Positions 1 through 6,544 are shown, counted from the first letter of the stretch. The stretch: 6,544 nt of DNA from an uncultured Flavobacterium sp. (GCA_945957245.1 CAMFLD010000165.1:1-6544), one strand, 5' to 3'. Numbers and translations: made by a program. The notes: generated from the sequence alone by a model not told the origin.

Positions 1-52
1 TATCATTATAATCAATTACGGTGTTTTCGGCTGTAGGTAGCGTGATACCGCT
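1..52 (-). pseudogene. In-frame remnant of the cytochrome 3' half after the premature stop (runs off the window)
   Basis: Read on the minus strand in the same frame as the 53-775 gene, the bases after the TAA encode SGITLPTAENTVIDYND with no further stop before the window ends. The paralogue at the same place reads QSFPSNIVSTVDYHD, so the shared S..., TV and DY-x-D pattern supports continued homology. The stop itself sits where the paralogue has Gln344 (472-residue numbering), so a single CAA-to-TAA change would explain it. The second heme domain is expected beyond base 1, outside the window. A sequencing error at 53-55 would give the same picture. Confidence 0.6.
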
Positions 53-775
53 TTAAAGATAACACTGTTCAATCCATTTGGTCACCTGGGTCTTGGTTTC
101 GGTGAAGTAGTTATAGTTACAATTAAGATTCTGGGGTTTAATTCCGATTGGGATGTAGGTATCAATTTCAGTGGTTCCAACTACTTCTTTGTTTTTATGG
201 CAAATCATGCATTGTACTTCAGTTGGAATCCTGTAACTGGTACTTTTAACGACATTATTTTCATCCTTCCAGGAAATATCAGTATAACTTCCGGCTAAAT
301 CAAAATAGGCTTCAGTTTGTTCGGTATTCCATACATAATCAGCAAATATCCATCCGGTGGCTTTGCGAATCATAATACGGGTTTCGATTATCCTTGTACC
401 ACCTACCGCAGTGATGTTCTGAACATTGTCATAATAAAATGTTTTGATTAAACATGCTCCAACCGGAAGTTCTAATACTTTACTATCAGCATTGTAAGTA
501 GCTTTTGTCCCCGGTGGCATCCATACAAAACGTTTCTTGTGAGCATAATCGGCAAATAGGGAAGAAGCAGGAGCGTAGGGAAGTACATTTAAAGCGGGAA
601 TCTGGTTTTTTAAATCGCCTTCAAAGAACTTATAATCGGACAGTTTAGGATACGGAACTTGTGTTAAATCCACTGTTACAGGGGAGACAGGTACGTATTC
701 ATCTTTGTCAGAACAAGACATAAAGAATACTATTGATAAAAATACTGCAAAGATTAGATAGTAATATTTCCTCAT
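53..775 (-). CDS. Truncated c-type cytochrome lipoprotein (SO2930/HNE_0200-like), second heme domain lost
   Basis: This 240-residue lipoprotein is a shortened paralogue of the cytochrome at 3074-4492. Residues 1-20 form a hydrophobic signal peptide ending before Cys21, followed by SDKDEY, which resembles the surface-export signal of flavobacterial lipoproteins. The body starts at about residue 36 (DLTQVPYPKLSDY). About three quarters of the first 54 aligned residues match the paralogue. One heme c motif is present, CMICH at residues 189-193 (bases 197-211). The protein stops after residue 240 (QCYL), where the paralogue continues for about 130 residues with a second CxxCH and a Met-Pro motif. 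The frame stays open and homologous after the TAA, so I read this as a nonsense mutation rather than a natural end. The CshA-like domain of the paralogue is absent. The start is the ATG at 773-775, with a promoter-like element 19 bases upstream. It lies after a terminator, so it is a separate transcription unit. The product could be a mono-heme protein or non-functional. The family name is recalled from motif layout, not searched. Confidence 0.8.
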   Translation of the reverse strand: MRKYYYLIFAVFLSIVFFMSCSDKDEYVPVSPVTVDLTQVPYPKLSDYKFFEGDLKNQIPALNVLPYAPASSLFADYAHKKRFVWMPPGTKATYNADSKVLELPVGACLIKTFYYDNVQNITAVGGTRIIETRIMIRKATGWIFADYVWNTEQTEAYFDLAGSYTDISWKDENNVVKSTSYRIPTEVQCMICHKNKEVVGTTEIDTYIPIGIKPQNLNCNYNYFTETKTQVTKWIEQCYL

Positions 776-794
776 AGGTTTCTTTTAATGCTTT

Positions 795-802
795 CAAATA
801 TA
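795..802 (-). promoter_or_regulatory. Bacteroidota -7 promoter element (TATATTTG) for the truncated cytochrome
   Basis: On the minus strand these bases read TATATTTG, an exact match to the TAnnTTTG consensus of Bacteroidota housekeeping promoters. Nineteen bases separate it from the ATG at 773-775, the same spacing as at the paralogue's promoter. No clean TTG is found 17-23 bases upstream; the nearest candidate is an ATG at spacing 18, so the -33 element is weak. The rest of the 776-936 gap is AT-rich and holds nothing else I recognise. Confidence 0.5.
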
Positions 803-936
803 ATAAAAATTCTACTAAAACATTAAATATTAACAGATTATATATCAACAGTTCAATTTTGTTTCGGATTTAGCAATTAATCGTTGCTTTCATCAACAAT
901 ATTGCGATTTCTGACTTTCGAATTTAATTTACTTAC

Positions 937-967
937 AAAAAAAGCGCTCCAAAAGGAGCGCTTTTTT
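937..967 (-). terminator. Rho-independent terminator after the FG-GAP protein gene
   Basis: An A7 run (937-943) leads into GCGCTCC (944-950), a four-base AAAA loop (951-954), GGAGCGC (955-961) and a T6 run (962-967). The seven-pair GC-rich stem is perfect and extended by A-T pairs. It lies 22 bases past the stop codon of the 990-3035 gene. Because it is flanked by an A run on one side and a T run on the other, it can work in both directions. It separates the cytochrome/FG-GAP unit from the truncated duplicate. Confidence 0.9.
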
Positions 968-989
968 ATCACTTATCAACAGGTTTAAC

Positions 990-3035
990 TTATTCCTTGA
1001 TGAATTTTTGAGTGTAGCTTTTATTTTGTGTGTCAGCAACATTTAGGATGTAAGTTCCGGCAGCTAATTTTTCGATATTAATAGTTTGATCGATATTGCT
1101 TGCAGAAAGCACAACTTTACCTGTTAAATCATATACCAAAGCTGATTTAAGTATTACGCCCGCATTATCCTGCAATTTGATATTGATTACATTTTTAGCA
1201 GGATTTGGATATACGGCAAATACACCATTGCTATAAGAGTTGATTGCGAGAGTAGAACCTTCTACAACCAAAAGTTTTTGGTTTGGATTCACATTGTTTA
1301 ATGTATCTACAGTTCCTGATGGCCATCTGATAATTACCTGATCAATTGTAGTAGCCTGACCGATTCCGAAATGAGCTGTAATAGTACTCATGTTTTGGAA
1401 ACCGGTTCCACTTTGTACATCTCTGATTTGTTTCCCCCAACTGCCATAAATTTCAATTCTGGCACCAATTCCGTTTCTGTTGCTTTGAATTCCTCTTAGG
1501 TTTACAGCCAACCATTTGTTAGAATTTCCATTATTGAATAATACGCTGGTTCCGTTTTGAATATCAAGGAATCCGTCATTATTTAAATCTCCGATTGGAC
1601 GGTCTACGGTAGATAGCGGATAGGTATTTGGATTAGGAGTAAAATGGAAAGCTCCGTCACCAAACATGATGGTATTTCCGGCTCCTAATACATCAAGAAA
1701 ACCATCATTGTCAAAATCGGCAGCAACATATTCTCTTCCCACGGCTGTAGTAGTATCATATCCTGAACCAGCTGTTACACTTGTAAAGGTTCCGTCCCCA
1801 TTATTTCTTTTTACATTAGTACCTCCGTCAGAAGTTGAATTTACTCCTTCGATAACATCCATCCATCCGTCGTTATTGAAATCTCCAACGGCACAAGACC
1901 AGCTTTGTTCCGGAGCGGCCATATTTGCAGCGGCAGCTACATCTGTAAAAGTACCATTTCCATTGTTTCTCATTAGTTGGTCAATGTTTCCTCCAACACC
2001 TGAACCACCTTGTCCGCATTTAGCCAATACCATATCAATGTCTCCGTCATTATCATAGTCAGTCCAGGTTCCGGCATAATTTCCTCCGGTTGGGAAATCA
2101 CCAATTCCACCCTGATTATGGTTCATGTTAGTTCCGTCATTAATGTAATATCTGTTTGGTGCATTGTCGTCACAGGCAAAAGCATCTAATTTACCATCAT
2201 TATTGATGTCTACAAAGTTGGTTCTTTGTACTAAATACGATTGTGACTTTCTATCAGTTGTATAACCGGTTCCGGTACTGTTTGCTTTAAGGAAGCATAC
2301 ACCACTTCCGGAACCATAAATAAGGTCATTATAGCCATTGTTATCATAATCTCCAGCTGCAATACTCCATGAAGGTAAAACAGTAGTATTAGTTAAAGGA
2401 TATGAAGTTGAAGTAAATGATCCGTTTGCATTTTGGTAGGTAATTACCAATTGCGTCGTACTTACAGCCGAAACGATATCATCCAAATAATCTCCGTTCA
2501 TGTCAACAATACAGTTATCGTACCCGCCTGTAATTCCGGATACCGGAGTTGAAGTAAATGATAATCTGTCCGGTGCCGGTGGTGGAGCAGCTACAAGTGT
2601 AAAATCGAATCCTAAGTTACTGTATCTGTTGTCAAAAGCAATGATATAGGTTGTCCCGGCTGTAGCAACAAAACTAAGCTGGGAAGTTAGGCTTCCGTTA
2701 TAATCGTCATTGGCACCAATACAAGTTAAGCCGTTGCAGCTTCCTGAGTAAACAATTACCCTAGTATCAGTATTTCCGTTTTGAAGTAAGGCTGTCGATA
2801 CAATTACAGTATTGTTCGTCAAAGCCGTGTAACTGTACCATTTTCCTTTTGTCGGAACAGCATTGTTGTTATTTAAACCACAAAATAAAGTTGGTGCAGC
2901 TCCGGTTTCAGCTGTAAAAGCAGGTGCAGTGGTAGTCGAATTTATTAATATGGGTAAGGCTGTATCACAACTTGCCTGAGCAACAGCCAACGAAGCTGTG
3001 AAAAACAGTCCTAATAGACAGGTAATTTTTTTCAT
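990..3035 (-). CDS. Secreted FG-GAP/VCBS repeat protein with ASPIC/UnbV domain and T9SS type A sorting domain (CRTAC1-like)
   Basis: This 681-residue protein is predicted to be exported. Residues 1-19 are a Sec signal peptide, likely cut at AVA|Q. Residues about 22-149 form a beta-rich domain resembling PPC-type domains (KWYSYT, GTTYIIAFD near its end), with Cys23, 52, 100 and 105 possibly paired. A Pro-rich linker (about 150-156) leads to seven FG-GAP-type calcium-binding motifs of the form DxxxDGxxD at about 178, 229, 276, 326, 385, 440 and 483, consistent with a beta-propeller. Residues about 508-592 match ASPIC/UnbV (GIGARIEIYG, HFGIG, IRWPSG). Residues about 607-681 are a T9SS type A sorting domain (VYPNPAKN, YDLTGKVV, AAGTYILNV, KFIKE), which directs passage through the outer membrane and surface attachment or release. 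It starts 38 bases after the cytochrome stop with no promoter-like element between, so it is probably co-transcribed, and a terminator follows. Ligand and activity are unknown; binding or adhesion is the usual suggestion for such proteins. Confidence 0.93.
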   Translation of the reverse strand: MKKITCLLGLFFTASLAVAQASCDTALPILINSTTTAPAFTAETGAAPTLFCGLNNNNAVPTKGKWYSYTALTNNTVIVSTALLQNGNTDTRVIVYSGSCNGLTCIGANDDYNGSLTSQLSFVATAGTTYIIAFDNRYSNLGFDFTLVAAPPPAPDRLSFTSTPVSGITGGYDNCIVDMNGDYLDDIVSAVSTTQLVITYQNANGSFTSTSYPLTNTTVLPSWSIAAGDYDNNGYNDLIYGSGSGVCFLKANSTGTGYTTDRKSQSYLVQRTNFVDINNDGKLDAFACDDNAPNRYYINDGTNMNHNQGGIGDFPTGGNYAGTWTDYDNDGDIDMVLAKCGQGGSGVGGNIDQLMRNNGNGTFTDVAAAANMAAPEQSWSCAVGDFNNDGWMDVIEGVNSTSDGGTNVKRNNGDGTFTSVTAGSGYDTTTAVGREYVAADFDNDGFLDVLGAGNTIMFGDGAFHFTPNPNTYPLSTVDRPIGDLNNDGFLDIQNGTSVLFNNGNSNKWLAVNLRGIQSNRNGIGARIEIYGSWGKQIRDVQSGTGFQNMSTITAHFGIGQATTIDQVIIRWPSGTVDTLNNVNPNQKLLVVEGSTLAINSYSNGVFAVYPNPAKNVINIKLQDNAGVILKSALVYDLTGKVVLSASNIDQTINIEKLAAGTYILNVADTQNKSYTQKFIKE
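1563..2504 (-). repeat. Coding repeat: seven FG-GAP calcium-binding motifs
   Basis: The part of the gene encoding residues about 178-491 repeats a short block at roughly 47-59-residue intervals. The protein forms are DMNGDYLDD, DYDNNGYND, DINNDGKLD, DYDNDGDID, DFNNDGWMD, DFDNDGFLD and DLNNDGFLD. On the plus strand they appear as recurring variants of CCGTCATTATTTAAATCTCC. The first two copies are the most degenerate. Seven copies fit a seven-bladed propeller, which is inferred from the count and not shown. Confidence 0.8.
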
Positions 3036-3073
3036 GATTGGTAGTAGTTTTTTAGTTATAGTTTTTTGTTAAG

Positions 3074-4492
3074 TTAGTTACAGGTATTTGTAAGCGACTG
3101 GATGTATTCGCGAACAAGAGCAATTCCCTCATCATGTATGATTGTCCTTCCTAATAGAGGCATTCTTTCGCTTTCGTCATTAGTATTTAATCTATAATGT
3201 AATATAGATTTGTTGTAGTTTCCGGGAGAAATCAGCTTTTGTAAAGTTGGGCTGATTATTTCATCGGCCTGAACACAAATTCCCAATTTTGTTGGGTCGG
3301 TAGTTTCGCCAAAATTGAATCGCAATGCCCGGTAATCGCAACGACCCTGAGTTTGATGGCAGTGAGCACAATTGGCATCCACATACGATCTGAAACGCAA
3401 TTCCAATGGTTTGGTTGTATCATGATAGTCTACCGTAGAAACAATGTTGGAAGGGAAGCTTTGCAGGTATCCCTGATCTACCAACTTCTGTAATTGGTTT
3501 TTAGAACCGTTATTATAATTGAAATTGAAATTGATATTTTGCGGTTTGGTACCAATAGGCGTACGGATTTCATTTATTTTATGGCAGGCATGGCATTCTG
3601 CTTCTGATGGAATTCTGTACTCTTCGTTTACTACTTCACCATTTGGTTTAGTGAAGGTGAAATATTTAATGTCTCCATTTTCAAAATCACTTCCCGAAGT
3701 AAGGTCTGCATCAGTTTGCGCATCATTCCATACATATTCGTAGAAATACCAACGATCTGCTTTGTGTACCAATAATCTTGTTTCGATAATTTTGGTAGTA
3801 TTTCCCGGTTGGATGGTGGCATAATAAAAGTTTTTAATCAAAATGGTTCCTACAGGAAAGTCAAGAGTTTTATTATCAGCAACATAAGAAGCAGATACTC
3901 CTGAAGGCATCCAGATAAATCTTTTCTTTAAGGCATAATCCGTAAACAAACCACTTGCCGGCTCATAAGGAATTACATTTAAGGAAGGAATCAGGTTTTT
4001 AATATCCCCGATAAAGAAATGGTAATCGGATAATTTAGGAAACGGAACCTGAGTCAAATCACCATTTACAATAGGTGTGGCATTTATGGTCACATTTGCT
4101 GCATTGGAAACTTCCCCTTCTGCATTTTTTACGGTGTATGAAATTGGAGTAGGATTTCCGGTAAATGTTGCTGTTGGCGTAAAGGTAATAGCTCCTGTAG
4201 TAGAATTTACGCTCCATGTCCCCTGATTTTCAACAACCAGTTGGTCTAAAGTGCCATTGCCGTCAGTATCAGCACCATTTACTATACTAACAGTAGCAGC
4301 TACAGGAATCCCTCCGGTTGTATCATTGGTTAATACAGGTATCACTACAGGTTCAGTAATGGTACTGGATACAACATCATCAGTTGCAATAGGAGGATTG
4401 GCTATTTGGATATAGTCGTCATTGTCAGAACAGGCTTCAAAAAAACCAAGAAAAGCAATGAAAATAAGTAGTAGGAAGTAATTTTTTTTCAT
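3074..4492 (-). CDS. Diheme c-type cytochrome lipoprotein (SO2930/HNE_0200-like) with an N-terminal CshA-like domain
   Basis: This is a 472-residue exported lipoprotein when started at the ATG at 4490-4492. An in-frame TTG at 4508-4510 would add six residues but lies two bases from the promoter -7 element, so it would fall at or before the transcript start. Residues 1-20 are a signal peptide ending before Cys21, followed by SDNDDY, which resembles the flavobacterial surface-export signal. Residues about 32-141 form a beta-sandwich domain like the CshA-type repeat (VVIPVLTND, GAITFTPTATFTG, PISYTVKNAEG). The catalytic-type body starts at about 145. Heme motifs are CHACH at 300-304 and CAHCH at 375-379. 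Met444 in ERMPLLGR is a candidate distal heme ligand, and the tail (SPGNYNKSILHYR, then VREYIQSL) fits a cytochrome c fold. Cys385, 406 and 471 might form disulfides. Heme would be attached in the periplasm. It probably forms an operon with the FG-GAP protein gene 38 bases downstream. Substrate and redox partner are unknown. Confidence 0.88.
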   Translation of the reverse strand: MKKNYFLLLIFIAFLGFFEACSDNDDYIQIANPPIATDDVVSSTITEPVVIPVLTNDTTGGIPVAATVSIVNGADTDGNGTLDQLVVENQGTWSVNSTTGAITFTPTATFTGNPTPISYTVKNAEGEVSNAANVTINATPIVNGDLTQVPFPKLSDYHFFIGDIKNLIPSLNVIPYEPASGLFTDYALKKRFIWMPSGVSASYVADNKTLDFPVGTILIKNFYYATIQPGNTTKIIETRLLVHKADRWYFYEYVWNDAQTDADLTSGSDFENGDIKYFTFTKPNGEVVNEEYRIPSEAECHACHKINEIRTPIGTKPQNINFNFNYNNGSKNQLQKLVDQGYLQSFPSNIVSTVDYHDTTKPLELRFRSYVDANCAHCHQTQGRCDYRALRFNFGETTDPTKLGICVQADEIISPTLQKLISPGNYNKSILHYRLNTNDESERMPLLGRTIIHDEGIALVREYIQSLTNTCN

Positions 4493-4511
4493 GTTTTTTT
4501 TTAATCGCAAC

Positions 4512-4545
4512 CAAAAATAAGAAATATTTTGTAATTATCTATCAA
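4512..4545 (-). promoter_or_regulatory. Bacteroidota-type promoter for the diheme cytochrome/FG-GAP unit
   Basis: On the minus strand 4512-4519 reads TATTTTTG, an exact TAnnTTTG -7 match. A TTG at 4543-4545 lies 23 bases upstream, at the upper end of the usual spacing for the -33 element. The -7 box is 19 bases from the ATG at 4490-4492. The leader between them holds an A9 run and no Shine-Dalgarno motif. I see no hairpin terminator for the upstream thioesterase gene in this 110-base gap, so some readthrough from the rmuC unit is possible. Confidence 0.6.
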
Positions 4546-4602
4546 TTATTTGATTACCATTAAAATTTCTTCCTTCTTTCTGAGAATTGTTTAAGCTATT
4601 GT

Positions 4603-5151
4603 TTAAATTGTTGCCAATTTAACACGGTAACTCTTTAGCATTTCAAGGGCTGAAGCCGATTTGTAATCGAAGATTTCTTCATGGCGGTTGCGTTCTTTTC
4701 TGAGACTTATCTGCTTGATACAGTTCATAAATCTTCTGATTTCTTCATCATCAGATAATATGAGTCCCGGAACTTCAATGTTGTTTCCGTTTTCATCTTT
4801 GGCAACCATTGTAAAGTAGCTCGAATTGCAGTGTTTTACAATTCCGGTTCTGATGTTTTCCGCTTCTACCCGGATACCAACTATCATCGAGCTTTTCCCT
4901 ACATAATTTACACTGGCTTTCATTGTTACTAATTCTCCCACTTCAATCGGATTCAGGAAATCAACGGTATCAACTGAGGCAGTCACACAATAATTACCGG
5001 AAAATTTTGAGGCACAGGCGAAAGCAATCTGGTCTAAAAGGGATAAGATATAGCCTCCGTGTATTTTTCCACTGAAGTTACTATGCGAAGGAAGCATCAA
5101 TTCTGAAATGTTGATTTTGGATGATGCTACGGTTTTAAAATTGCTGCTCAT
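4603..5151 (-). CDS. Acyl-CoA thioesterase, hotdog fold (YciA/BFIT-like)
   Basis: This 182-residue cytoplasmic enzyme probably hydrolyses acyl-CoA to a free fatty acid and CoA. The hotdog helix is clear at residues 31-46: HGGYILSLLDQIAFAC, with His31-Gly-Gly and Asp40 at the positions of the conserved catalytic-region residues in the YciA group. The strand with VDFLNPIEVGELV (63-75) and the following VNYVGKSSMIVGIRVEAENI (81-100) complete a single hotdog domain up to about residue 117. A charged, probably helical tail (about 130-182) extends beyond the roughly 130 residues of E. coli YciA. The start ATG (5149-5151) lies inside the end of rmuC, with a 17-base overlap, suggesting translational coupling and no promoter of its own. 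Chain-length preference cannot be read from the sequence. Confidence 0.88.
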   Translation of the reverse strand: MSSNFKTVASSKINISELMLPSHSNFSGKIHGGYILSLLDQIAFACASKFSGNYCVTASVDTVDFLNPIEVGELVTMKASVNYVGKSSMIVGIRVEAENIRTGIVKHCNSSYFTMVAKDENGNNIEVPGLILSDDEEIRRFMNCIKQISLRKERNRHEEIFDYKSASALEMLKSYRVKLATI

Positions 5152-6466
5152 CGGTATTGGCTCTTTGAAGTATGTTTTCGGGTAAAGCTTTCTTGGCTTT
5201 AGCCCCCATTTTTTTGAGGTTTTCTACCCTGTTAATAAGGTTTCCGCTGCCTTCCACAAGTTTGTTCATGGCATTATCGTATTCGGCTTTGGAGTCTTTG
5301 ATTTTGTTGCCCACTTTTACCAAATCGGCTACAAAACCTTCAAATTTATCATATAAAGCGCCGGCCTGACGGGCAATTTCAAGTGCATTTTCCTGTTGTT
5401 TCTGATTGGTCCACATGCTGTCAATCGTACGGAGTGTCGCCAGTAGAGTAGATGGTGTCACAATGACGATATTCTTCTCAAATGCTTTATTATAAAGAGT
5501 AGCATCTTCATTTAATGCCAAGGCAAATGCTGATTCTATCGGGATGAAAAGCAGTACAAAATCGGGGCTTTCCATTTGGTACAAATCATGGTAATTTTTC
5601 TCACTCAGCTGATCCACGTGGCGTCTGATGGATATCACATGCTCTTTCAGGAATTGTGTTTTTTCAGCGTCTTCTTCAGCATTTACATAACGTTCATAAG
5701 CTGTGAGGGTAACTTTAGAATCGACAATCATTTTCTTGCCATCAGGAAGATTGATTACTACATCGGGAAATACACGATTTCCATCTTCGGTTGTAAAACT
5801 TTGCTGGACTTCATATTCACGTCCTTTTTCCAGGCCTGATTTTTCAAGTACCCGCTCCAGGATCAGCTCACCCCAATTGCCCTGCATTTTGCTGTCGCCC
5901 TTTAAGGCTTTAGTAAGGTTGAGCGTTTCTTTACTCATCTGCTCATTCATTTCACGCAGACCTAAAATCTGTTGGCGTAAGGCGGCATGGTAATCAATGC
6001 TTTCCTTGTGGGTGTCTTCTACTTTCTTTTCAAACAATTGAATTTTATCCTGTAGCGGTGTTAGGATGTTTTTAAGGTTTTCCTTGTTTTGCTCAGTAAA
6101 TTTGTTTGTTTTCTCTTCGAGGATTTTGTTGGCCAAATTTTCAAATTCTTTGGTAAACTTCTCCTGAAGCTGTTCAACTTCCTGTTTTTGTTCTTTATTG
6201 CGTTCCCAAAGATTTTCAAAATCGACTTCCTTTTTGGTCAGCTGAATGGCCAATGATTCTTTTTCAGCACGAATGTTCTCTCGCTCTCTTGCGGTTTGGT
6301 CCAGCTGATTTTTGAATTGTTCAATTTGCTGTAATAAGCCATTGATTTTTTCTTCAAGCGAAGCTCTTTCGGATTTTGAATTTGCAGAAAATACCATTTT
6401 TCCAATATAAATACCAATAGATAATCCGGCAATAAGGGAAATGATAATAAATAAGCTGTTGGTCAT
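5135..6466 (-). CDS. rmuC: DNA recombination protein RmuC
   Basis: This 443-residue protein matches RmuC, a predicted nuclease-like protein that in E. coli limits inversions at short inverted repeats. Residues about 4-24 form one N-terminal membrane segment. A long heptad-rich coiled coil fills about 30-185 (many Glu, Lys and Gln). The RmuC domain follows: GNWGELILERVL (196-207, with Glu200), then FPDVVINLPDGKKMIVDSK (233-251), which fits a PD-(D/E)xK nuclease core with Asp235, Asp249 and Lys251. The later stretch SPDFVLLFIPIESAFALAL (300-318) and VTPSTLLATLRTID (336-349) are also typical of the family. A second helical region fills about 355-425. Length is close to E. coli RmuC (about 475). 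The stop overlaps the thioesterase start by 17 bases. The start ATG (6464-6466) is preceded by an A9 run and no Shine-Dalgarno motif. Confidence 0.96.
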   Translation of the reverse strand: MTNSLFIIISLIAGLSIGIYIGKMVFSANSKSERASLEEKINGLLQQIEQFKNQLDQTARERENIRAEKESLAIQLTKKEVDFENLWERNKEQKQEVEQLQEKFTKEFENLANKILEEKTNKFTEQNKENLKNILTPLQDKIQLFEKKVEDTHKESIDYHAALRQQILGLREMNEQMSKETLNLTKALKGDSKMQGNWGELILERVLEKSGLEKGREYEVQQSFTTEDGNRVFPDVVINLPDGKKMIVDSKVTLTAYERYVNAEEDAEKTQFLKEHVISIRRHVDQLSEKNYHDLYQMESPDFVLLFIPIESAFALALNEDATLYNKAFEKNIVIVTPSTLLATLRTIDSMWTNQKQQENALEIARQAGALYDKFEGFVADLVKVGNKIKDSKAEYDNAMNKLVEGSGNLINRVENLKKMGAKAKKALPENILQRANTDEQQF

Positions 6467-6484
6467 GGATTTTTTTTTGAACGC

Positions 6485-6515
6485 TAAAGATACATTGTTT
6501 TAGAGAATTTTTAAA
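6485..6515 (-). promoter_or_regulatory. Possible weak promoter for rmuC
   Basis: On the minus strand 6485-6492 reads TATCTTTA, a seven-of-eight match to TAnnTTTG (last base A). TTTA at 6512-6515 lies about 20 bases upstream, in the -33 position but with A instead of G. The -7 box is 18 bases from the rmuC ATG, nearly the same distance as in the two cytochrome promoters, which is the main reason for listing it. The window ends 52 bases further upstream, so a stronger promoter outside cannot be excluded. Confidence 0.3.
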
Positions 6516-6544
6516 GTTTGCAAAATAGTTTTAATTTGGCATCG

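Noticed and set aside
1666..2058. Plus-strand open frame of 130 codons inside the FG-GAP gene
   Set aside because: It is antisense to a well-supported gene, is rich in Pro and Ser as expected from reverse reading of Asp/Asn/Gly codons, and has no family resemblance or start context.
1563..2504. Recurring CCGTCATTATT-like DNA blocks considered as a CRISPR or intergenic repeat array
   Set aside because: They are in frame and encode the FG-GAP calcium-binding motifs, with coding-type variation between copies and no regular spacers.
3631..3822. Minus-strand 63-codon frame inside the cytochrome gene
   Set aside because: It overlaps the conserved cytochrome frame in another phase and shows no protein-like features.
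4541..4554. Small palindrome ATCAA-TTAT-TTGAT overlapping the -33 TTG of the cytochrome promoter
   Set aside because: Arms of only five AT-rich bases are too short to claim an operator, although its position over the promoter was noted.
4586..4606. Direct repeat ATTGTTTAA (4586-4594 and 4598-4606) at the thioesterase stop
   Set aside because: Two 9-base AT-rich copies, one running into the stop codon, are easily expected by chance here and match no known element.
5172..5993. Three plus-strand open frames opposite rmuC
   Set aside because: They are antisense shadows of a strongly supported RmuC frame, overlap one another and have no recognisable domains.

Overview
The window looks like chromosomal DNA from a Flavobacteriaceae-type Bacteroidota, probably Flavobacterium or a close relative. 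The signs are low GC content, A-rich translation starts without Shine-Dalgarno motifs, promoter elements of the TAnnTTTG type, lipoproteins with an S-D-x-D/E run after the lipidated cysteine, and a protein ending in a type IX secretion (T9SS) sorting domain. All genes lie on the minus strand, so transcription runs from high to low coordinates.

At the right end (6466 down to 4603) a housekeeping pair, rmuC and a hotdog-fold acyl-CoA thioesterase, overlap by 17 bases and are probably translationally coupled. A clear TAnnTTTG promoter follows in the 110-base gap. It drives a two-gene unit: a diheme c-type cytochrome lipoprotein (3074-4492) carrying an extra CshA-like domain, and, 38 bases later, a secreted seven-repeat FG-GAP protein with ASPIC/UnbV and T9SS sorting domains (990-3035). 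A strong symmetrical hairpin terminator at 937-967 closes that unit.

Beyond the terminator, with its own promoter, lies a second copy of the cytochrome (53-775). It lacks the CshA-like domain and is cut short by an in-frame TAA at 53-55. The reading frame after the stop still encodes sequence resembling the paralogue, so this copy has apparently lost its second heme domain by a nonsense mutation; most of that lost half would lie outside the window.

The working picture is a cell-surface module: one or two outer-surface heme lipoproteins and a T9SS-exported beta-propeller-like protein, next to unrelated housekeeping genes. The biochemical role of the cytochrome family is not known to me. I see no tRNA, rRNA, CRISPR array, insertion sequence or phage gene here, and no gene-free stretch longer than 214 bases.
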